A stretch of 46,166 bases of DNA from Candidatus Ruminococcus avistercoris (GCA_019120315.1 DWVJ01000038.1:1-46166); one strand, 5' to 3'; counted from the stretch's first letter, positions 36,998 through 45,915 are shown. Notes: a model not told the origin generated them from the letters alone. Program-made: numbers and translations.

Positions 36998-38317
36998 TTA
37001 ACGCCTCGATTCATTTTCCCAGCAAAGTTCTATGTTTTCAACTGCATATAAAGGGAGATTGATTAAACCGTCTTCTTCTTTATAATCAGCCATAGACACA
37101 CGTACAGAAACTGAAGGATGATATTTCTCCCGGAATACTTTCAGACTTTTTGCCTTAAGATTCACCTGGGCCTTTACCTCCACCGGCACGATTTTCTCTC
37201 CCGTATCCAGAATAAAATCCACCTCCGCAGAATTGCGGTCATTTGTATAATAATAAATTCCCAAATCCTTCAATGTTTTAAGCTGCTGACATACATACTG
37301 CTCCGTCAATGCTCCTTTAAATTCTGTAAATAAATCATTGCCATCCAACAAAACTCCCCGCCCTAATCCTGACATACAGCTTAAAAGCCCGACATCAAGA
37401 AGAAACAATTTAAAAGCTTTCAGATCTTCATAGGCTTTCAGTGGAATTCCCGCCGCGTTTACCCGATTGATGCGATGAATTAATCCGCAATCACAAAGCC
37501 ACATAATTGCGGTTTCAAACTCCTTTGCTCTGCCTCCTTCACGTACAAGACCATAAACAAATTTCCTGTGCTCTCTGGAAAGCTGTGATGGAAGACTGTT
37601 CCAGACCATGCGGATTCGCGGAACCAATTCAGAAGGAGCATGTTTGGAAAAATCCTGTTCATATGCCGTCAATATCCGTTTCTGAATATTACGGACTTCG
37701 TTAAAATTTTTCTCATCTATAAAACTCTGAACTGCCTCCGGCATACCCCCTACAAAATAATACTGTTTTAGCACATCAAGATACGTCTGTTTAAAGGCAG
37801 TAATCATCGAATAATCGCCCTGGTCAAGCAGATGCATAAACCGCTCTCCCAAAACAGCCATCAGAAATTCACGGAAGGACAACGGATAAAGGCTGAGGAA
37901 ATCAACTTTCCCCACGGGAAAGGAAGTTCCTCCATGCAATGCAATTCCAAGCAAAGAACCTGCGCAGACGATATGATACTGCGGTGCATTTTCATAAAAA
38001 TATTTTAAAGATGAGAGCGCTCTTGGTACTTCCTGCACTTCATCAAAAATTAATAACGTATGATCAGGTCTTATTTTTTTTCCCGCATACAGTTCAATTC
38101 CCATGATAAGGCGATCCGTATCCAAATCCGAATCAAAAAGCTCTGTCATTCTGGAATTTGAATCAAAATTAATATAGACCGTATCTTCATAAGCTTTTTT
38201 CCCAAATTCTTTCATCAGCCAGGTTTTCCCCACCTGTCTTGCCCCTTCTATAATCAAAGGTTTTCTATACTTTTTTTCTTTCCATTTGTATAGTTTTTCT
38301 ATTGCAATCCGATACAC
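36998..38317 (-). CDS. DUF4143 family AAA ATPase
   Basis: A 439-residue protein of the widespread AAA_14/DUF4143 class. Walker A is EGARQVGKTWL (24-34) and Walker B is TLLIFDEVQEVPRAL. The central AAA lid contains AGSLLGIALHGG and VDFLSLYPLSFREFL. The C-terminal domain has RNSAEVDFILDTGEKIVPVEVKA, a PD-(D/E)XK-like core. The function is not established; these genes spread by horizontal transfer and have been linked to mobile or defence islands. Translation starts at GTG with GGAGGGG 7 nt ahead. The gene is visibly richer in A+T than both neighbours. Confidence 0.88.
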   Translation of the reverse strand: MYRIAIEKLYKWKEKKYRKPLIIEGARQVGKTWLMKEFGKKAYEDTVYINFDSNSRMTELFDSDLDTDRLIMGIELYAGKKIRPDHTLLIFDEVQEVPRALSSLKYFYENAPQYHIVCAGSLLGIALHGGTSFPVGKVDFLSLYPLSFREFLMAVLGERFMHLLDQGDYSMITAFKQTYLDVLKQYYFVGGMPEAVQSFIDEKNFNEVRNIQKRILTAYEQDFSKHAPSELVPRIRMVWNSLPSQLSREHRKFVYGLVREGGRAKEFETAIMWLCDCGLIHRINRVNAAGIPLKAYEDLKAFKLFLLDVGLLSCMSGLGRGVLLDGNDLFTEFKGALTEQYVCQQLKTLKDLGIYYYTNDRNSAEVDFILDTGEKIVPVEVKAQVNLKAKSLKVFREKYHPSVSVRVSMADYKEEDGLINLPLYAVENIELCWENESRR

Positions 38318-38452
38318 GATTTATCCCCTCCATTTTTTACATACTTACAGTATAACACTTCATCCACAAAAAATACACGGAAAATTCGTTATTATAAACA
38401 TTTTTTTCAACGAAAAAATGAAACTATTTCCTTTTTTTACAATGAAAAAGTG

Positions 38453-38477
38453 AAAAAGCGCTGCCTTTCAGCAGCGC
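38453..38477 (-). terminator. Terminator of the etf/lactate operon
   Basis: GCGCTGC (38458-38464) and GCAGCGC (38471-38477) form a 7-bp stem. On the minus strand TTTTTCACTTTTTC follows. It lies 14 nt after the permease stop. The AT-rich stretch 38318-38452 otherwise holds only the DUF4143 leader. Confidence 0.8.
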
Positions 38478-38491
38478 CTGAAAAATCTTTC

Positions 38492-39670
38492 TTAAATATC
38501 TCTCCCTTTTGTCCCGATAGCATGAATCACAAAAGGAATAAAAAGTGTAATAAGAGCCGCATATCCCAGATATGCATATCCCTTGCTGACCACCGCCATC
38601 AGACCAAACTGAGCGATGCCAAAGGCGATAAAGACAAAAATCAGCGTAAATACCGCGTTTCTGAGCAGATGACCTTTTTGCTTCTTCGCCGGAGAATCCA
38701 TACGGCGCTCCACCGCGTTGACACAGCGGGTAACGATGCCGGAAATCATATTGACCGCTGTGGAAATAGCTCCCAAGATAATCAGCAGTGAGATGACCGG
38801 CGTCAGGATGCCCGCGCCCACACCGTTCTGCACCAGCACCAACATAGGAACGGATGCCGTTGCCAGTTCCGCCACATAGGAAACCGCCAGTAAGCCCACG
38901 ATGGACAGCTCCATGGCGAAAAAGTTGCAGACAAACATACCGATAGCCGCACGGTTAATCTGTTTCACATCCGTCACCGGTTCCACATGCTGGTACATGA
39001 CAGAAACTGATGCCAGCTGGAAGAAGAAGTACAGCACCGCTGACCACAGAGCCGGCCCGAAAGCGCCGCTCTCCTTGGAGAGCACCGTCATCTCGCCTGC
39101 ACTCATCCGCGCCGCGGAAGCCACGATGCTGTCCCATTGAGCAATGATATTGGGCACCAGTACCAACAAAAGGCCGATGATAATCAACACGCTCAGTGTG
39201 GACGCACATTTGCGCACCACTTCCGTGCCGAACAGAGCGATGACAAAGATGAATGCCGCCACCAGTACCGTGCACAGCCAGTAGGGCAGGCCGAACAAGG
39301 TCTCCAGCGTGGAACCGCCGGTGGCAAACGCCGCGGCGGAAGCCGTTCCGATCATGATCAAATAGCAGATTTCATAGAGGTTTGACATCACATGTCTGGT
39401 TTTTCCATAGAAACTGTCGGAAAAGCTGCGGTAATCATAAGTTTTATGTTTGTATGCGTAGCGCATACCGTACCAGAAAAACAGAGAATACAGCCCCTGC
39501 GTCAGAAGGGGCAGGATAAGACACCATATTCCGTAATTGATAAAGTATTGATAGATCTGTGCGCCGGAGGCGAAACCGCCTCCAAACTGGGTGGTGAAGG
39601 CCACGAAGGCTATTCCCATGGCCAGAGGCATTTTGTTTTTATCCACAAGCAGTGTGTTCTTTCCACTCAT
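38492..39670 (-). CDS. YkvI-family membrane transporter
   Basis: A 392-residue membrane protein with 10-11 predicted helices. Residues 14-35 (MPLAMGIAFVAFTTQFGGGF, then ASGAQ) carry the broken first helix with the GGGFASG motif seen in YkvI-type and LeuT-fold transporters. A basic loop (RRMDSPAKKQKGH) precedes the last helices. Characterised relatives are scarce. As the last gene of the etfB-etfA-oxidase operon it may import the hydroxyacid substrate, in the place where acetogens usually carry an LctP-type lactate permease. GAGGG precedes the ATG, 13 nt after the oxidase gene. The substrate is inferred. Confidence 0.8.
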   Translation of the reverse strand: MSGKNTLLVDKNKMPLAMGIAFVAFTTQFGGGFASGAQIYQYFINYGIWCLILPLLTQGLYSLFFWYGMRYAYKHKTYDYRSFSDSFYGKTRHVMSNLYEICYLIMIGTASAAAFATGGSTLETLFGLPYWLCTVLVAAFIFVIALFGTEVVRKCASTLSVLIIIGLLLVLVPNIIAQWDSIVASAARMSAGEMTVLSKESGAFGPALWSAVLYFFFQLASVSVMYQHVEPVTDVKQINRAAIGMFVCNFFAMELSIVGLLAVSYVAELATASVPMLVLVQNGVGAGILTPVISLLIILGAISTAVNMISGIVTRCVNAVERRMDSPAKKQKGHLLRNAVFTLIFVFIAFGIAQFGLMAVVSKGYAYLGYAALITLFIPFVIHAIGTKGRDI

Positions 39671-39683
39671 TATATTACCCTCA

Positions 39684-41108
39684 CTATTTCTCTTTATTAA
39701 ACTCGACCACTTTTCCCGGATTCAGGATCAGTCGGTCGTCAAAGGCCAGCTTGATAGCCTTATAAAGCCGGATCATCCTGGGACCGACAAATTCCTCCAG
39801 GAATTCCAGCCGTCCGTTTCCGATGCCGTGTTCGCCGGACAACTGTCCGCCCAGTTCTTTGGAAAGAGCGTACAACTCTTTCAGGCAGGCGTGGGTGGCG
39901 CTTTTCCACTCTTCATCACTCATGGAAGCATCCCGCAGCATCTCCGTGTGGATGTTTCCATCGCCGCAATGTCCGCAGGGCTCCACACGGATCCCGTGGG
40001 ACAGGGCGATCCGTTTGGCCGCCTTCACATATCCGGCGATCTGTGAACGAGGAACCACCACATCACATTCTTCCTGGGAAACAGAATCCGCTTTCATGCC
40101 CTCCAGGATGCCGCCCCGCACTTCCCAGACGGTTCCGGCCCGCTCCGGGGTGTCGGCGATACAGCAGTCATAGGCGCCGTTGGCCAGCGCCGCCTCAGCG
40201 GCCGCTTCCACCGCGCTGTCCAGCTCCTGACGGCTGGAAGCGTCATACATGACGATCAGCACAGCTTCCCCCTGCTTCACCGGAAACTGCTTGTTCAGCG
40301 TCCGCTCCACGATATCGATCAGTTCCCGTTCCAGGAATTCGATGGCTGTGGGGACAAAGGGCAGTTCCAGAACCTTGGGCACCATATCCGCACAGGCCTC
40401 CAGACTGGCAAAGGGCATCACCAGCGTGCAGGAGCAGGTGGGCGCGGGCAGAAGCTTCAGCGTCACCTCTGTGAGAATACACAGCGTTCCCTCGGAACCA
40501 ATGATCAGATCTTTCACCGCATAACCGGTGGTATTTTTCACCACATTGGAAGAAAAATTCATGATGGAACCATCCGGCAGCACCGCTTCAATACAGCGGA
40601 CGAAATCCCGGGTCAGGCCGTAGCGGACCGCCTTCATACCGCCCGCATTGGTGATCACATTGCCGCCGATGGAAGCCGTTTTTTCTCCCGGATCCGGCGG
40701 ATAAAACAGTCCTTCCGCCGCTGCCGCCGCCTGGATGTCCAGCAGAAGGGCGCCCGGCTGCGCTGTGATAGTCTGGTTTTTATGATCCACCGGAAAGATC
40801 CGGTTCATCCGCATCACCGACAGCATGATGCCGCCGTACTTACAGGTGGCTCCTCCGGCCAGACCGGTGCCGGCTCCGCGGCAGACCACGGGAATATTCT
40901 TTTCATAGGCGTATGCCATGATGGCCGACACCTCTTCTTTATCGATCACTTCCACATAAAGCTCCGGCGGATAGACGCCGTACTCCGGCATCTCGTCCCG
41001 GTAATATTCTTTCTCGATCTCTTCGCCCACCCATACGCGGTCGTCGGCAGTCACCGAACGAATATAGGCGAAATCAGATTCATCCATCTTTTTATAAGGA
41101 TAGGCCAT
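39684..41108 (-). CDS. FAD-linked hydroxyacid dehydrogenase, GlcD/LctD type
   Basis: A 474-residue VAO/PCMH flavoprotein. The FAD-binding half has PVVCRGAGTGLAGGATCKYG, then DPGEKTASIGGNVITNAGGM, and DLIIGSEGTLCILTEVTLKL. The C-terminal half has RVEPCGHCGDGNIH, LSGEHGIGNGRLEFL and the closing NPGKV. This is the glycolate/D-lactate dehydrogenase family. Placed directly after etfB and etfA it matches LctD of the electron-bifurcating (confurcating) lactate dehydrogenase of Acetobacterium, which drives lactate oxidation by NAD with reduced ferredoxin. The substrate could be another 2-hydroxyacid. It overlaps etfA by 17 nt behind GGAGGAAG. Confidence 0.9.
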   Translation of the reverse strand: MAYPYKKMDESDFAYIRSVTADDRVWVGEEIEKEYYRDEMPEYGVYPPELYVEVIDKEEVSAIMAYAYEKNIPVVCRGAGTGLAGGATCKYGGIMLSVMRMNRIFPVDHKNQTITAQPGALLLDIQAAAAAEGLFYPPDPGEKTASIGGNVITNAGGMKAVRYGLTRDFVRCIEAVLPDGSIMNFSSNVVKNTTGYAVKDLIIGSEGTLCILTEVTLKLLPAPTCSCTLVMPFASLEACADMVPKVLELPFVPTAIEFLERELIDIVERTLNKQFPVKQGEAVLIVMYDASSRQELDSAVEAAAEAALANGAYDCCIADTPERAGTVWEVRGGILEGMKADSVSQEECDVVVPRSQIAGYVKAAKRIALSHGIRVEPCGHCGDGNIHTEMLRDASMSDEEWKSATHACLKELYALSKELGGQLSGEHGIGNGRLEFLEEFVGPRMIRLYKAIKLAFDDRLILNPGKVVEFNKEK

Positions 41109-42303
41109 CTTTTTCTTCCTCCTTTCGTCTGACTGCCAGTTCTGTCAGTCTGGGAACCACCTGATACAGATCGTCCGTAATACAGTAATGAGCCGTCTTG
41201 AATATCTGTGCCTCGGGATTCTGATTAATGGCAACGATACATTCCGACTGATTCATACAGGAAGTAAACTGAATCGCGCCTGATACGCCGCAGGTGATGA
41301 TCAATTTGGGCCGTACCGTTCTGCCGGACAGTCCGATCTGATGAGCCGTATCTCCATATCCATTCTCCACCATAGGCCTGGTGAAGGCCAGCTGTCCTCC
41401 CAGCGCCTGCGCCAGTTTCCGGCAAAGAGATACGCCGATTTCGCTCTGTGCTCCCCGTCCGGCCACCACGATGATCTCTTCTTCTTCCAGACTTTTCTTC
41501 TTCTCCAGAATTTCCGAAGAGAGAACCTCGATCCGCGAAGAGAGCATTTTTTCATTTACCGGACAGACGATCACTTCCCCCTTTGGCTCTTCCACTTTCT
41601 GCGCCCGATCCATGACACGGTAACGTACGGTGGCAAACTGGGGCCGGGACTTGGCGATGGCGATCTGTGCCATGATATTTCCGCCAAAGGCCGGCCGGAT
41701 CTGAATCATGTCAGAGTTTTCTTTGATGTCCAGCTGCGTACAGTCTGCCGTCAGTCCCGTATGAAAACGGGTGGAAAGTCTGGGCGCCAGGGATCTCCCC
41801 AGTTCGGTAGCTCCGATCAGCACGGAACTGGGCCTGGTGGCCGCAATACAGTCCGCAACCACATCCGTATAACAATCCGCCCGGAAATACTCCAGATTTT
41901 TATCTTCATAGACGTAAACCCGGTGAACGCCGTACTGCAGAAGCCTCCTGGCATTTGCCTGCGTACCTTCCCCGCCTGCAATCACACAGTTTACCTGATA
42001 TCCGGCCTTTTTCGCCAGCTTGCCTGCTTCCCCGATCAGTTCAAATACCACGGGATGAATTTCCTGCTGCTCCTGTTCTGCAAAAATCAGAAAATCCTTC
42101 CACTGCTCTTTATCCACTTCATTGGCCTTCTGCTCGAAATGTATGGCTTTTTCCGGACATTGGCGCACACACAGGCCGCACATGCGGCAGGTATCCCCCA
42201 CGGTAATGCCCTGCTTTTCAATCTTCAGCGCTCCGAAGGGACAGACGTCCACACACTGACCGCAAAGCGTACAGATGTCTTTGTCAAACGTTAAAAATTC
42301 CAT
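41092..42303 (-). CDS. etfA: Electron-transfer flavoprotein alpha subunit with two N-terminal 4Fe-4S motifs (LctC type)
   Basis: A 403-residue EtfA. The first 60 residues carry two ferredoxin-type motifs, C11-C14-C17-C21 and C39-C42-C45-C49 (DICTLCGQCVDVCPFGALKI, then GDTCRMCGLCVRQCPEKAIH). The ETF domain follows, with VLIGATELGRSLAPRLSTRF and the FAD-binding C-terminal GRTVRPKLIITCGVSGAIQF, then AINQNPEAQIFKTAHYCI. The ferredoxin extension is typical of EtfA in bifurcating lactate or caffeyl-CoA systems and would pass electrons to or from ferredoxin. It lies 13 nt after etfB. Confidence 0.94.
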   Translation of the reverse strand: MEFLTFDKDICTLCGQCVDVCPFGALKIEKQGITVGDTCRMCGLCVRQCPEKAIHFEQKANEVDKEQWKDFLIFAEQEQQEIHPVVFELIGEAGKLAKKAGYQVNCVIAGGEGTQANARRLLQYGVHRVYVYEDKNLEYFRADCYTDVVADCIAATRPSSVLIGATELGRSLAPRLSTRFHTGLTADCTQLDIKENSDMIQIRPAFGGNIMAQIAIAKSRPQFATVRYRVMDRAQKVEEPKGEVIVCPVNEKMLSSRIEVLSSEILEKKKSLEEEEIIVVAGRGAQSEIGVSLCRKLAQALGGQLAFTRPMVENGYGDTAHQIGLSGRTVRPKLIITCGVSGAIQFTSCMNQSECIVAINQNPEAQIFKTAHYCITDDLYQVVPRLTELAVRRKEEEKDGLSL

Positions 42304-42316
42304 TTTCTTCTCTCCC

Positions 42317-43105
42317 TCAGATGATTTTCTTTTCTGTTAATATCGCAAACAGAGCATCCGCCTTCTCCTGCGCGTCGCCTTCTATGTATACCTGCTTTTC
42401 CCGTTCCGGAGGAGCAAACATCCGCTCCACAGTAGTAGGAGATCCGATCAGACCGTATCGGGTCAGATCCTGATTGGGCAGATCAGCAAATCCCAGTACA
42501 CGAACCTCTTTATCTCTGGTTGCTTTTTTCAACAGATAGGAGGGCAGCCTTGGAACACAACTGTCCTTATCTACCGTGATCAGACAGGGGAAGGGAATCC
42601 TGGATACCTGGGTTACTCTTCCCAGCTTTTGCCGCACACATACGGCCTTCTCATCCACGTCCTCGATCCCAGCCACCCAGGCGGCATGGGGAATATGCAT
42701 ATGCTCCGCGATGGCCGGACCCACCTGCGCCGTATCACCGTCTGTGGTCTGCTTTCCGCAGATGATCAGATCCGCTCCCCCCAGCACTTTAATTCCCTGA
42801 TACAGGGTATAGGAAGTACTCAGGACATCCGCGCCTGCAAATTTGCGGTCAGAGAGAATCACCGCCTCATCGGCTCCCATGGCGTACGCGTCCCGCATCA
42901 TACTCTCTGCCTGAGCCGGACCCATGGTCAGTACCGTGACCGTTCCTCCCGTTTTCTCCCGGATCTGCAGCGCCGCCTCCAGCGCAAACAGATCATAGGG
43001 ATTCGTCCTGGTTTCACTGGTAAGCCTCTTCATGGTTCCCGTCTCCGGGTCAATATCCACTTTGGTACCTGCCGGTACCTGTTTCATACATACCACTATT
43101 TTCAT
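42317..43105 (-). CDS. etfB: Electron-transfer flavoprotein beta subunit (bifurcating type, LctB-like)
   Basis: A 262-residue EtfB. It begins KIVVCMKQVPAGTKVDIDPE. The core contains ICGKQTTDGDTAQVGPAIAE; the DGDTAQVGP form is typical of bifurcating ETFs whose beta subunit binds the bifurcating FAD and NAD(H), whereas ordinary ETFs carry a DDDxNQTG version. It pairs with EtfA to form the flavin relay for the downstream dehydrogenase. AAAGGAAC precedes the ATG. It is the first gene of the operon, with a strong promoter and a palindromic operator upstream. Confidence 0.94.
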   Translation of the reverse strand: MKIVVCMKQVPAGTKVDIDPETGTMKRLTSETRTNPYDLFALEAALQIREKTGGTVTVLTMGPAQAESMMRDAYAMGADEAVILSDRKFAGADVLSTSYTLYQGIKVLGGADLIICGKQTTDGDTAQVGPAIAEHMHIPHAAWVAGIEDVDEKAVCVRQKLGRVTQVSRIPFPCLITVDKDSCVPRLPSYLLKKATRDKEVRVLGFADLPNQDLTRYGLIGSPTTVERMFAPPEREKQVYIEGDAQEKADALFAILTEKKII

Positions 43106-43132
43106 GATCTTTGTTCCTTTGCACTTTATTGC

Positions 43133-43154
43133 TTTGTCACGCTAAAATGACAAA
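43133..43154. promoter_or_regulatory. Palindromic operator candidate at the etf operon start site
   Basis: TTTGTCA (43133-43139) and TGACAAA (43148-43154) form a perfect 7-bp inverted repeat with an 8-nt spacer. It overlaps the predicted transcription start just downstream of the -10 box, a position suited to repression. No dedicated regulator (for example LldR/GntR type) is in the window; the divergent gene downstream is a PucR-type regulator. Confidence 0.55.
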
Positions 43155-43157
43155 TTC

Positions 43158-43186
43158 ATTATAGCACTAATAAATGCAAATGTCTA
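43158..43186 (-). promoter_or_regulatory. Promoter of the etfB-etfA-oxidase-permease operon
   Basis: On the minus strand, TAGACA (43181-43186) and a perfect TATAAT (43158-43163) are separated by 17 nt. Transcription would begin near 43151, inside the palindrome. Confidence 0.75.
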
Positions 43187-43225
43187 TCCAACTAACACAA
43201 TTTATGCATGCTTTTCTCACAGAAA

Positions 43226-44752
43226 TCAGGCCTGTCCCCGGTTTTGTTCGATCAGATAGTAAGACAGCAACAGGCGGAATTTTTCCCTGGGCTCCTCCAG
43301 TTCCAGCCCTGTCATCTCTTTGATTCGTCCGATCCGATAAAGCAGCGTGCTCCTGTGAATCTGCAGAATTTCTGCCGTCCTGGCCAGATTGCGGTCCTGT
43401 TCCAGATATATTTTCAGCGTCCGGCTCAACTCAGCGGTATGGGTCGCGTCGTATTCCCGCAGACGGAGGATTTCTGGGCTGCACAAAAGAGAAGCCGGCA
43501 GTTTTTCCAGAGCATTTTCCAGCACAAAGTCCATCTGATAATCTTCAAACCGATAACTCCAGAAGGTATCGTTGATTTTTTGTCCGGTCTCATAAGCACA
43601 GACTGCCTGTTCATAATAAAGAGGAAACATCTGCAGATCACTGCTCAGCGCACTGATCCCCGCCTTCATCAATCCTTCTCTTAGCATAACTGCAATCCGG
43701 TTACCGAAAGACCCTGGATTCATATCACTCAATGTACTGTTCACCAGCATGACCACACATTTTTCATAGAGAAAGGCACAGGAATCCGGAAAATGATCCA
43801 TCAGACGGCTGCAGAAATACTGTACAGAATTGGTATGAATATCCCTTTCCTCAGGGAAAAAGCAAACGCAGAAATAATCATCTTTCGCCGTCCAGCCATA
43901 CTGCAGCAGCGCCCGATCCAAAGCCTGCATATCCTCCTGTTCGCCTTCCAGCATTTGAAAGAGAACTCTGGATAAGGACATGGCATGGTTCATGACCAGA
44001 CCCTCCCCAGCCTTTAACACCTCCAGCACAATGCCGGAGAAAAAGTCCAGCAGGTAAAAATCTCCCGGACGGATTCTTCTTTTAATCTCATTGACACAGA
44101 TCCTTCCCCGATACTTTTTGTTATACCAAAGATTCTGGTAAAGAATGGCATAACCAAAGGTTTCCGCCGGAAATACGGAAGGCCCGGTGGTATGCATGGT
44201 GGCCAGATAATCTTCATTTACTTTAAAATCGTTGAGGATATCCAGCGGCAGGATATAACCTCCCTGCGCGTCATCGTACTCCCACCGGTGCTGCCTCGGC
44301 GTCTGATTGACACTGGCCAGCAGATAAAAATTTTCATCATGGATGAACATAGAATTATCAAACATAGGCGCTGCCCTTTTAAACAGCGTTTCCAATGGTT
44401 TCTCTTCCCATATGGCTTCCCGCAGGGAATCCTCCCACCGGTGGAAACGGTGAAAGACGGATTGTATCCTGACAAAGACTTCCTCCAGAGACACTACTTC
44501 CCCGAAACATAAGATTTCGTTATTTTTTCGCAGAGATGGCGCCGGCGCACCGATACAGATCAGCCCCTTTCCCCTGATCTCCGGCAGAAAATCTTCCGTC
44601 CGTCCAAAATAGATCACATCGTCATACAGTTCTGCTTCCGGATTATACCACATCACCTGATACCAAAGACCCGGAGCGCCTTTCGTTCCCGGTATCAGAG
44701 TACCATGATACTCTTCCATGGAATCTGCAATCAGCTGCATCGTTAATTTCAT
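43226..44752 (-). CDS. PucR/CdaR-type transcriptional regulator
   Basis: A 508-residue regulator. The C-terminal HTH_30 domain is typical of the PucR family: LSRTLKIYLEQDRNLARTAE, then ILQIHRSTLLYRIGRIKEMT. The middle part resembles the GGDEF-like CdaR region (CFFPEERDIHTNSVQYFCSR, then FLYEKCVVMLVNSTL). The N-terminal part is an effector domain of unknown ligand. Such proteins usually activate catabolic genes. AGGAGGTG precedes the ATG. It is divergent from a URO-D gene, with an inverted repeat in the shared region, and lies upstream of the etf operon on the same strand, so it could control either. Confidence 0.87.
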   Translation of the reverse strand: MKLTMQLIADSMEEYHGTLIPGTKGAPGLWYQVMWYNPEAELYDDVIYFGRTEDFLPEIRGKGLICIGAPAPSLRKNNEILCFGEVVSLEEVFVRIQSVFHRFHRWEDSLREAIWEEKPLETLFKRAAPMFDNSMFIHDENFYLLASVNQTPRQHRWEYDDAQGGYILPLDILNDFKVNEDYLATMHTTGPSVFPAETFGYAILYQNLWYNKKYRGRICVNEIKRRIRPGDFYLLDFFSGIVLEVLKAGEGLVMNHAMSLSRVLFQMLEGEQEDMQALDRALLQYGWTAKDDYFCVCFFPEERDIHTNSVQYFCSRLMDHFPDSCAFLYEKCVVMLVNSTLSDMNPGSFGNRIAVMLREGLMKAGISALSSDLQMFPLYYEQAVCAYETGQKINDTFWSYRFEDYQMDFVLENALEKLPASLLCSPEILRLREYDATHTAELSRTLKIYLEQDRNLARTAEILQIHRSTLLYRIGRIKEMTGLELEEPREKFRLLLSYYLIEQNRGQA

Positions 44753-44784
44753 AATTCGACACCTCCTATATTATGTAGGAATAG

Positions 44785-44838
44785 AGTCCGGAAAATTCAG
44801 GCAAATTACGGACTATACTTTTTCTTTTTTTATATAAT
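44785..44838 (+). promoter_or_regulatory. Shared control region of pucR-type gene and URO-D gene: inverted repeat plus -10 box
   Basis: AGTCCG (44785-44790) and CGGACT (44809-44814) are a perfect inverted repeat with 18 nt between. It ends just before where a -35 box would lie for TATAAT at 44833-44838. The -35 itself is poor, as expected for an activated promoter. A second repeat, TCCTA-N7-TAGGA, brackets the regulator's ribosome-binding site on the other strand. Confidence 0.45.
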
Positions 44839-44919
44839 GGATTTAACAGAGAAAATCAAGATTTCAGATTTCTCTCGTGTAACTTGTTGTCGTTTAGTAT
44901 GTATGAATGGAGGATTGTT

Positions 44920-45915
44920 ATGTTAACACCAAGACAAAACATGATGGAAGTCATCAAAGGAGGAAACCCGGATCGCTTTGTAAAACAGTATGAAGCGCTG
45001 GAATTTGTCATGACCACACCTTACCTTCTGGAGTACCCCACCATGCCGGAAGGACCGGGCGCAGATCCTGTCGTCTGCGGATGGGGCTACACCAATGCCT
45101 GGCCCGCAGGACAGATCGGCGCATTTCCGGTTCACGATGCAGAGCATCTGATATGCCCGGACATCACCCGCTGGAAAGAGTACGTGAAAGCGCCCAATAT
45201 TGATTATCCCGAAGAAGCCTGGAAAAAATGTCAGGAAGATGTGGCAAAGGTGAACCGTGACGAAAAATTCGTAACCGCTTTTGTTGCGCCCGGCCTGTTT
45301 GAGATGACCCATTATCTCTGCGAAATCCAAAACGCCATGGTAAACTTCTATGATGAACCGGAAGCCATGCACGAACTGATCGAATACATCGCCGACTGGG
45401 AACTGAAACTGGCGGAGGATACCTGCAAATATATGAAACCGGACGTTCTGTTCCATCATGACGACTGGAGAACACAAAGATCCACTTTCCTCAGCACAGA
45501 AATGTTCCGTGAATTCTTCCTGGATCCCTACAAGAGAATCTATAAATATTATCACGACCACGGAGTGGAACTGGTGATCCATCACAACGACTGTTACTGC
45601 GCTCCCTTCGTTCCCACCATGATCGAAATGGGAATCGATGTATTGCAGGGATGTATGTCCGTAAATAATCTGCCGGAGCTGATCAAAGAATACGGAAAAG
45701 ACATCACCTTCATGGGCGGTATCGACAACAGTCTGGTTGACCGTGCCGACTGGACACAGGAAATGATCGCAAACGCTACAGATCAGCTTTGCCGCGACTG
45801 CGGGAAACTGTACTTCATCCCTTGTACCACCCATGGTCTGAGCTTTTCCTGTATCCCCGAAGTTTATCCGGCTGTTGATCTGGAAATCGAAAAAATGACA
45901 AAAGAAATGTTTTAA
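44920..45915 (+). CDS. Uroporphyrinogen decarboxylase (URO-D) family protein, MtaA-like
   Basis: A 331-residue URO-D superfamily protein. It starts LTPRQNMMEVIKGGNPDRFV, the usual opening of the corrinoid/methyl-transfer branch. VELVIHHNDCYCAPFVPTMI (about 217-236) contains the His-x-x-Cys pair of the MtaA-type zinc site, and GIDVLQGCMSVNNLPELIKE, then DITFMGGIDNSLVDR, form the conserved C-terminal barrel edge. MtaA-type enzymes pass methyl groups from a corrinoid protein to a thiol; relatives in acetogens work in demethylation. The start at 44920 has GGAGG 8 nt ahead; the longer frame to 44884 lacks a site. It is divergent from the PucR-type gene and ends at a strong terminator. Confidence 0.83.
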   Translation: MLTPRQNMMEVIKGGNPDRFVKQYEALEFVMTTPYLLEYPTMPEGPGADPVVCGWGYTNAWPAGQIGAFPVHDAEHLICPDITRWKEYVKAPNIDYPEEAWKKCQEDVAKVNRDEKFVTAFVAPGLFEMTHYLCEIQNAMVNFYDEPEAMHELIEYIADWELKLAEDTCKYMKPDVLFHHDDWRTQRSTFLSTEMFREFFLDPYKRIYKYYHDHGVELVIHHNDCYCAPFVPTMIEMGIDVLQGCMSVNNLPELIKEYGKDITFMGGIDNSLVDRADWTQEMIANATDQLCRDCGKLYFIPCTTHGLSFSCIPEVYPAVDLEIEKMTKEMF

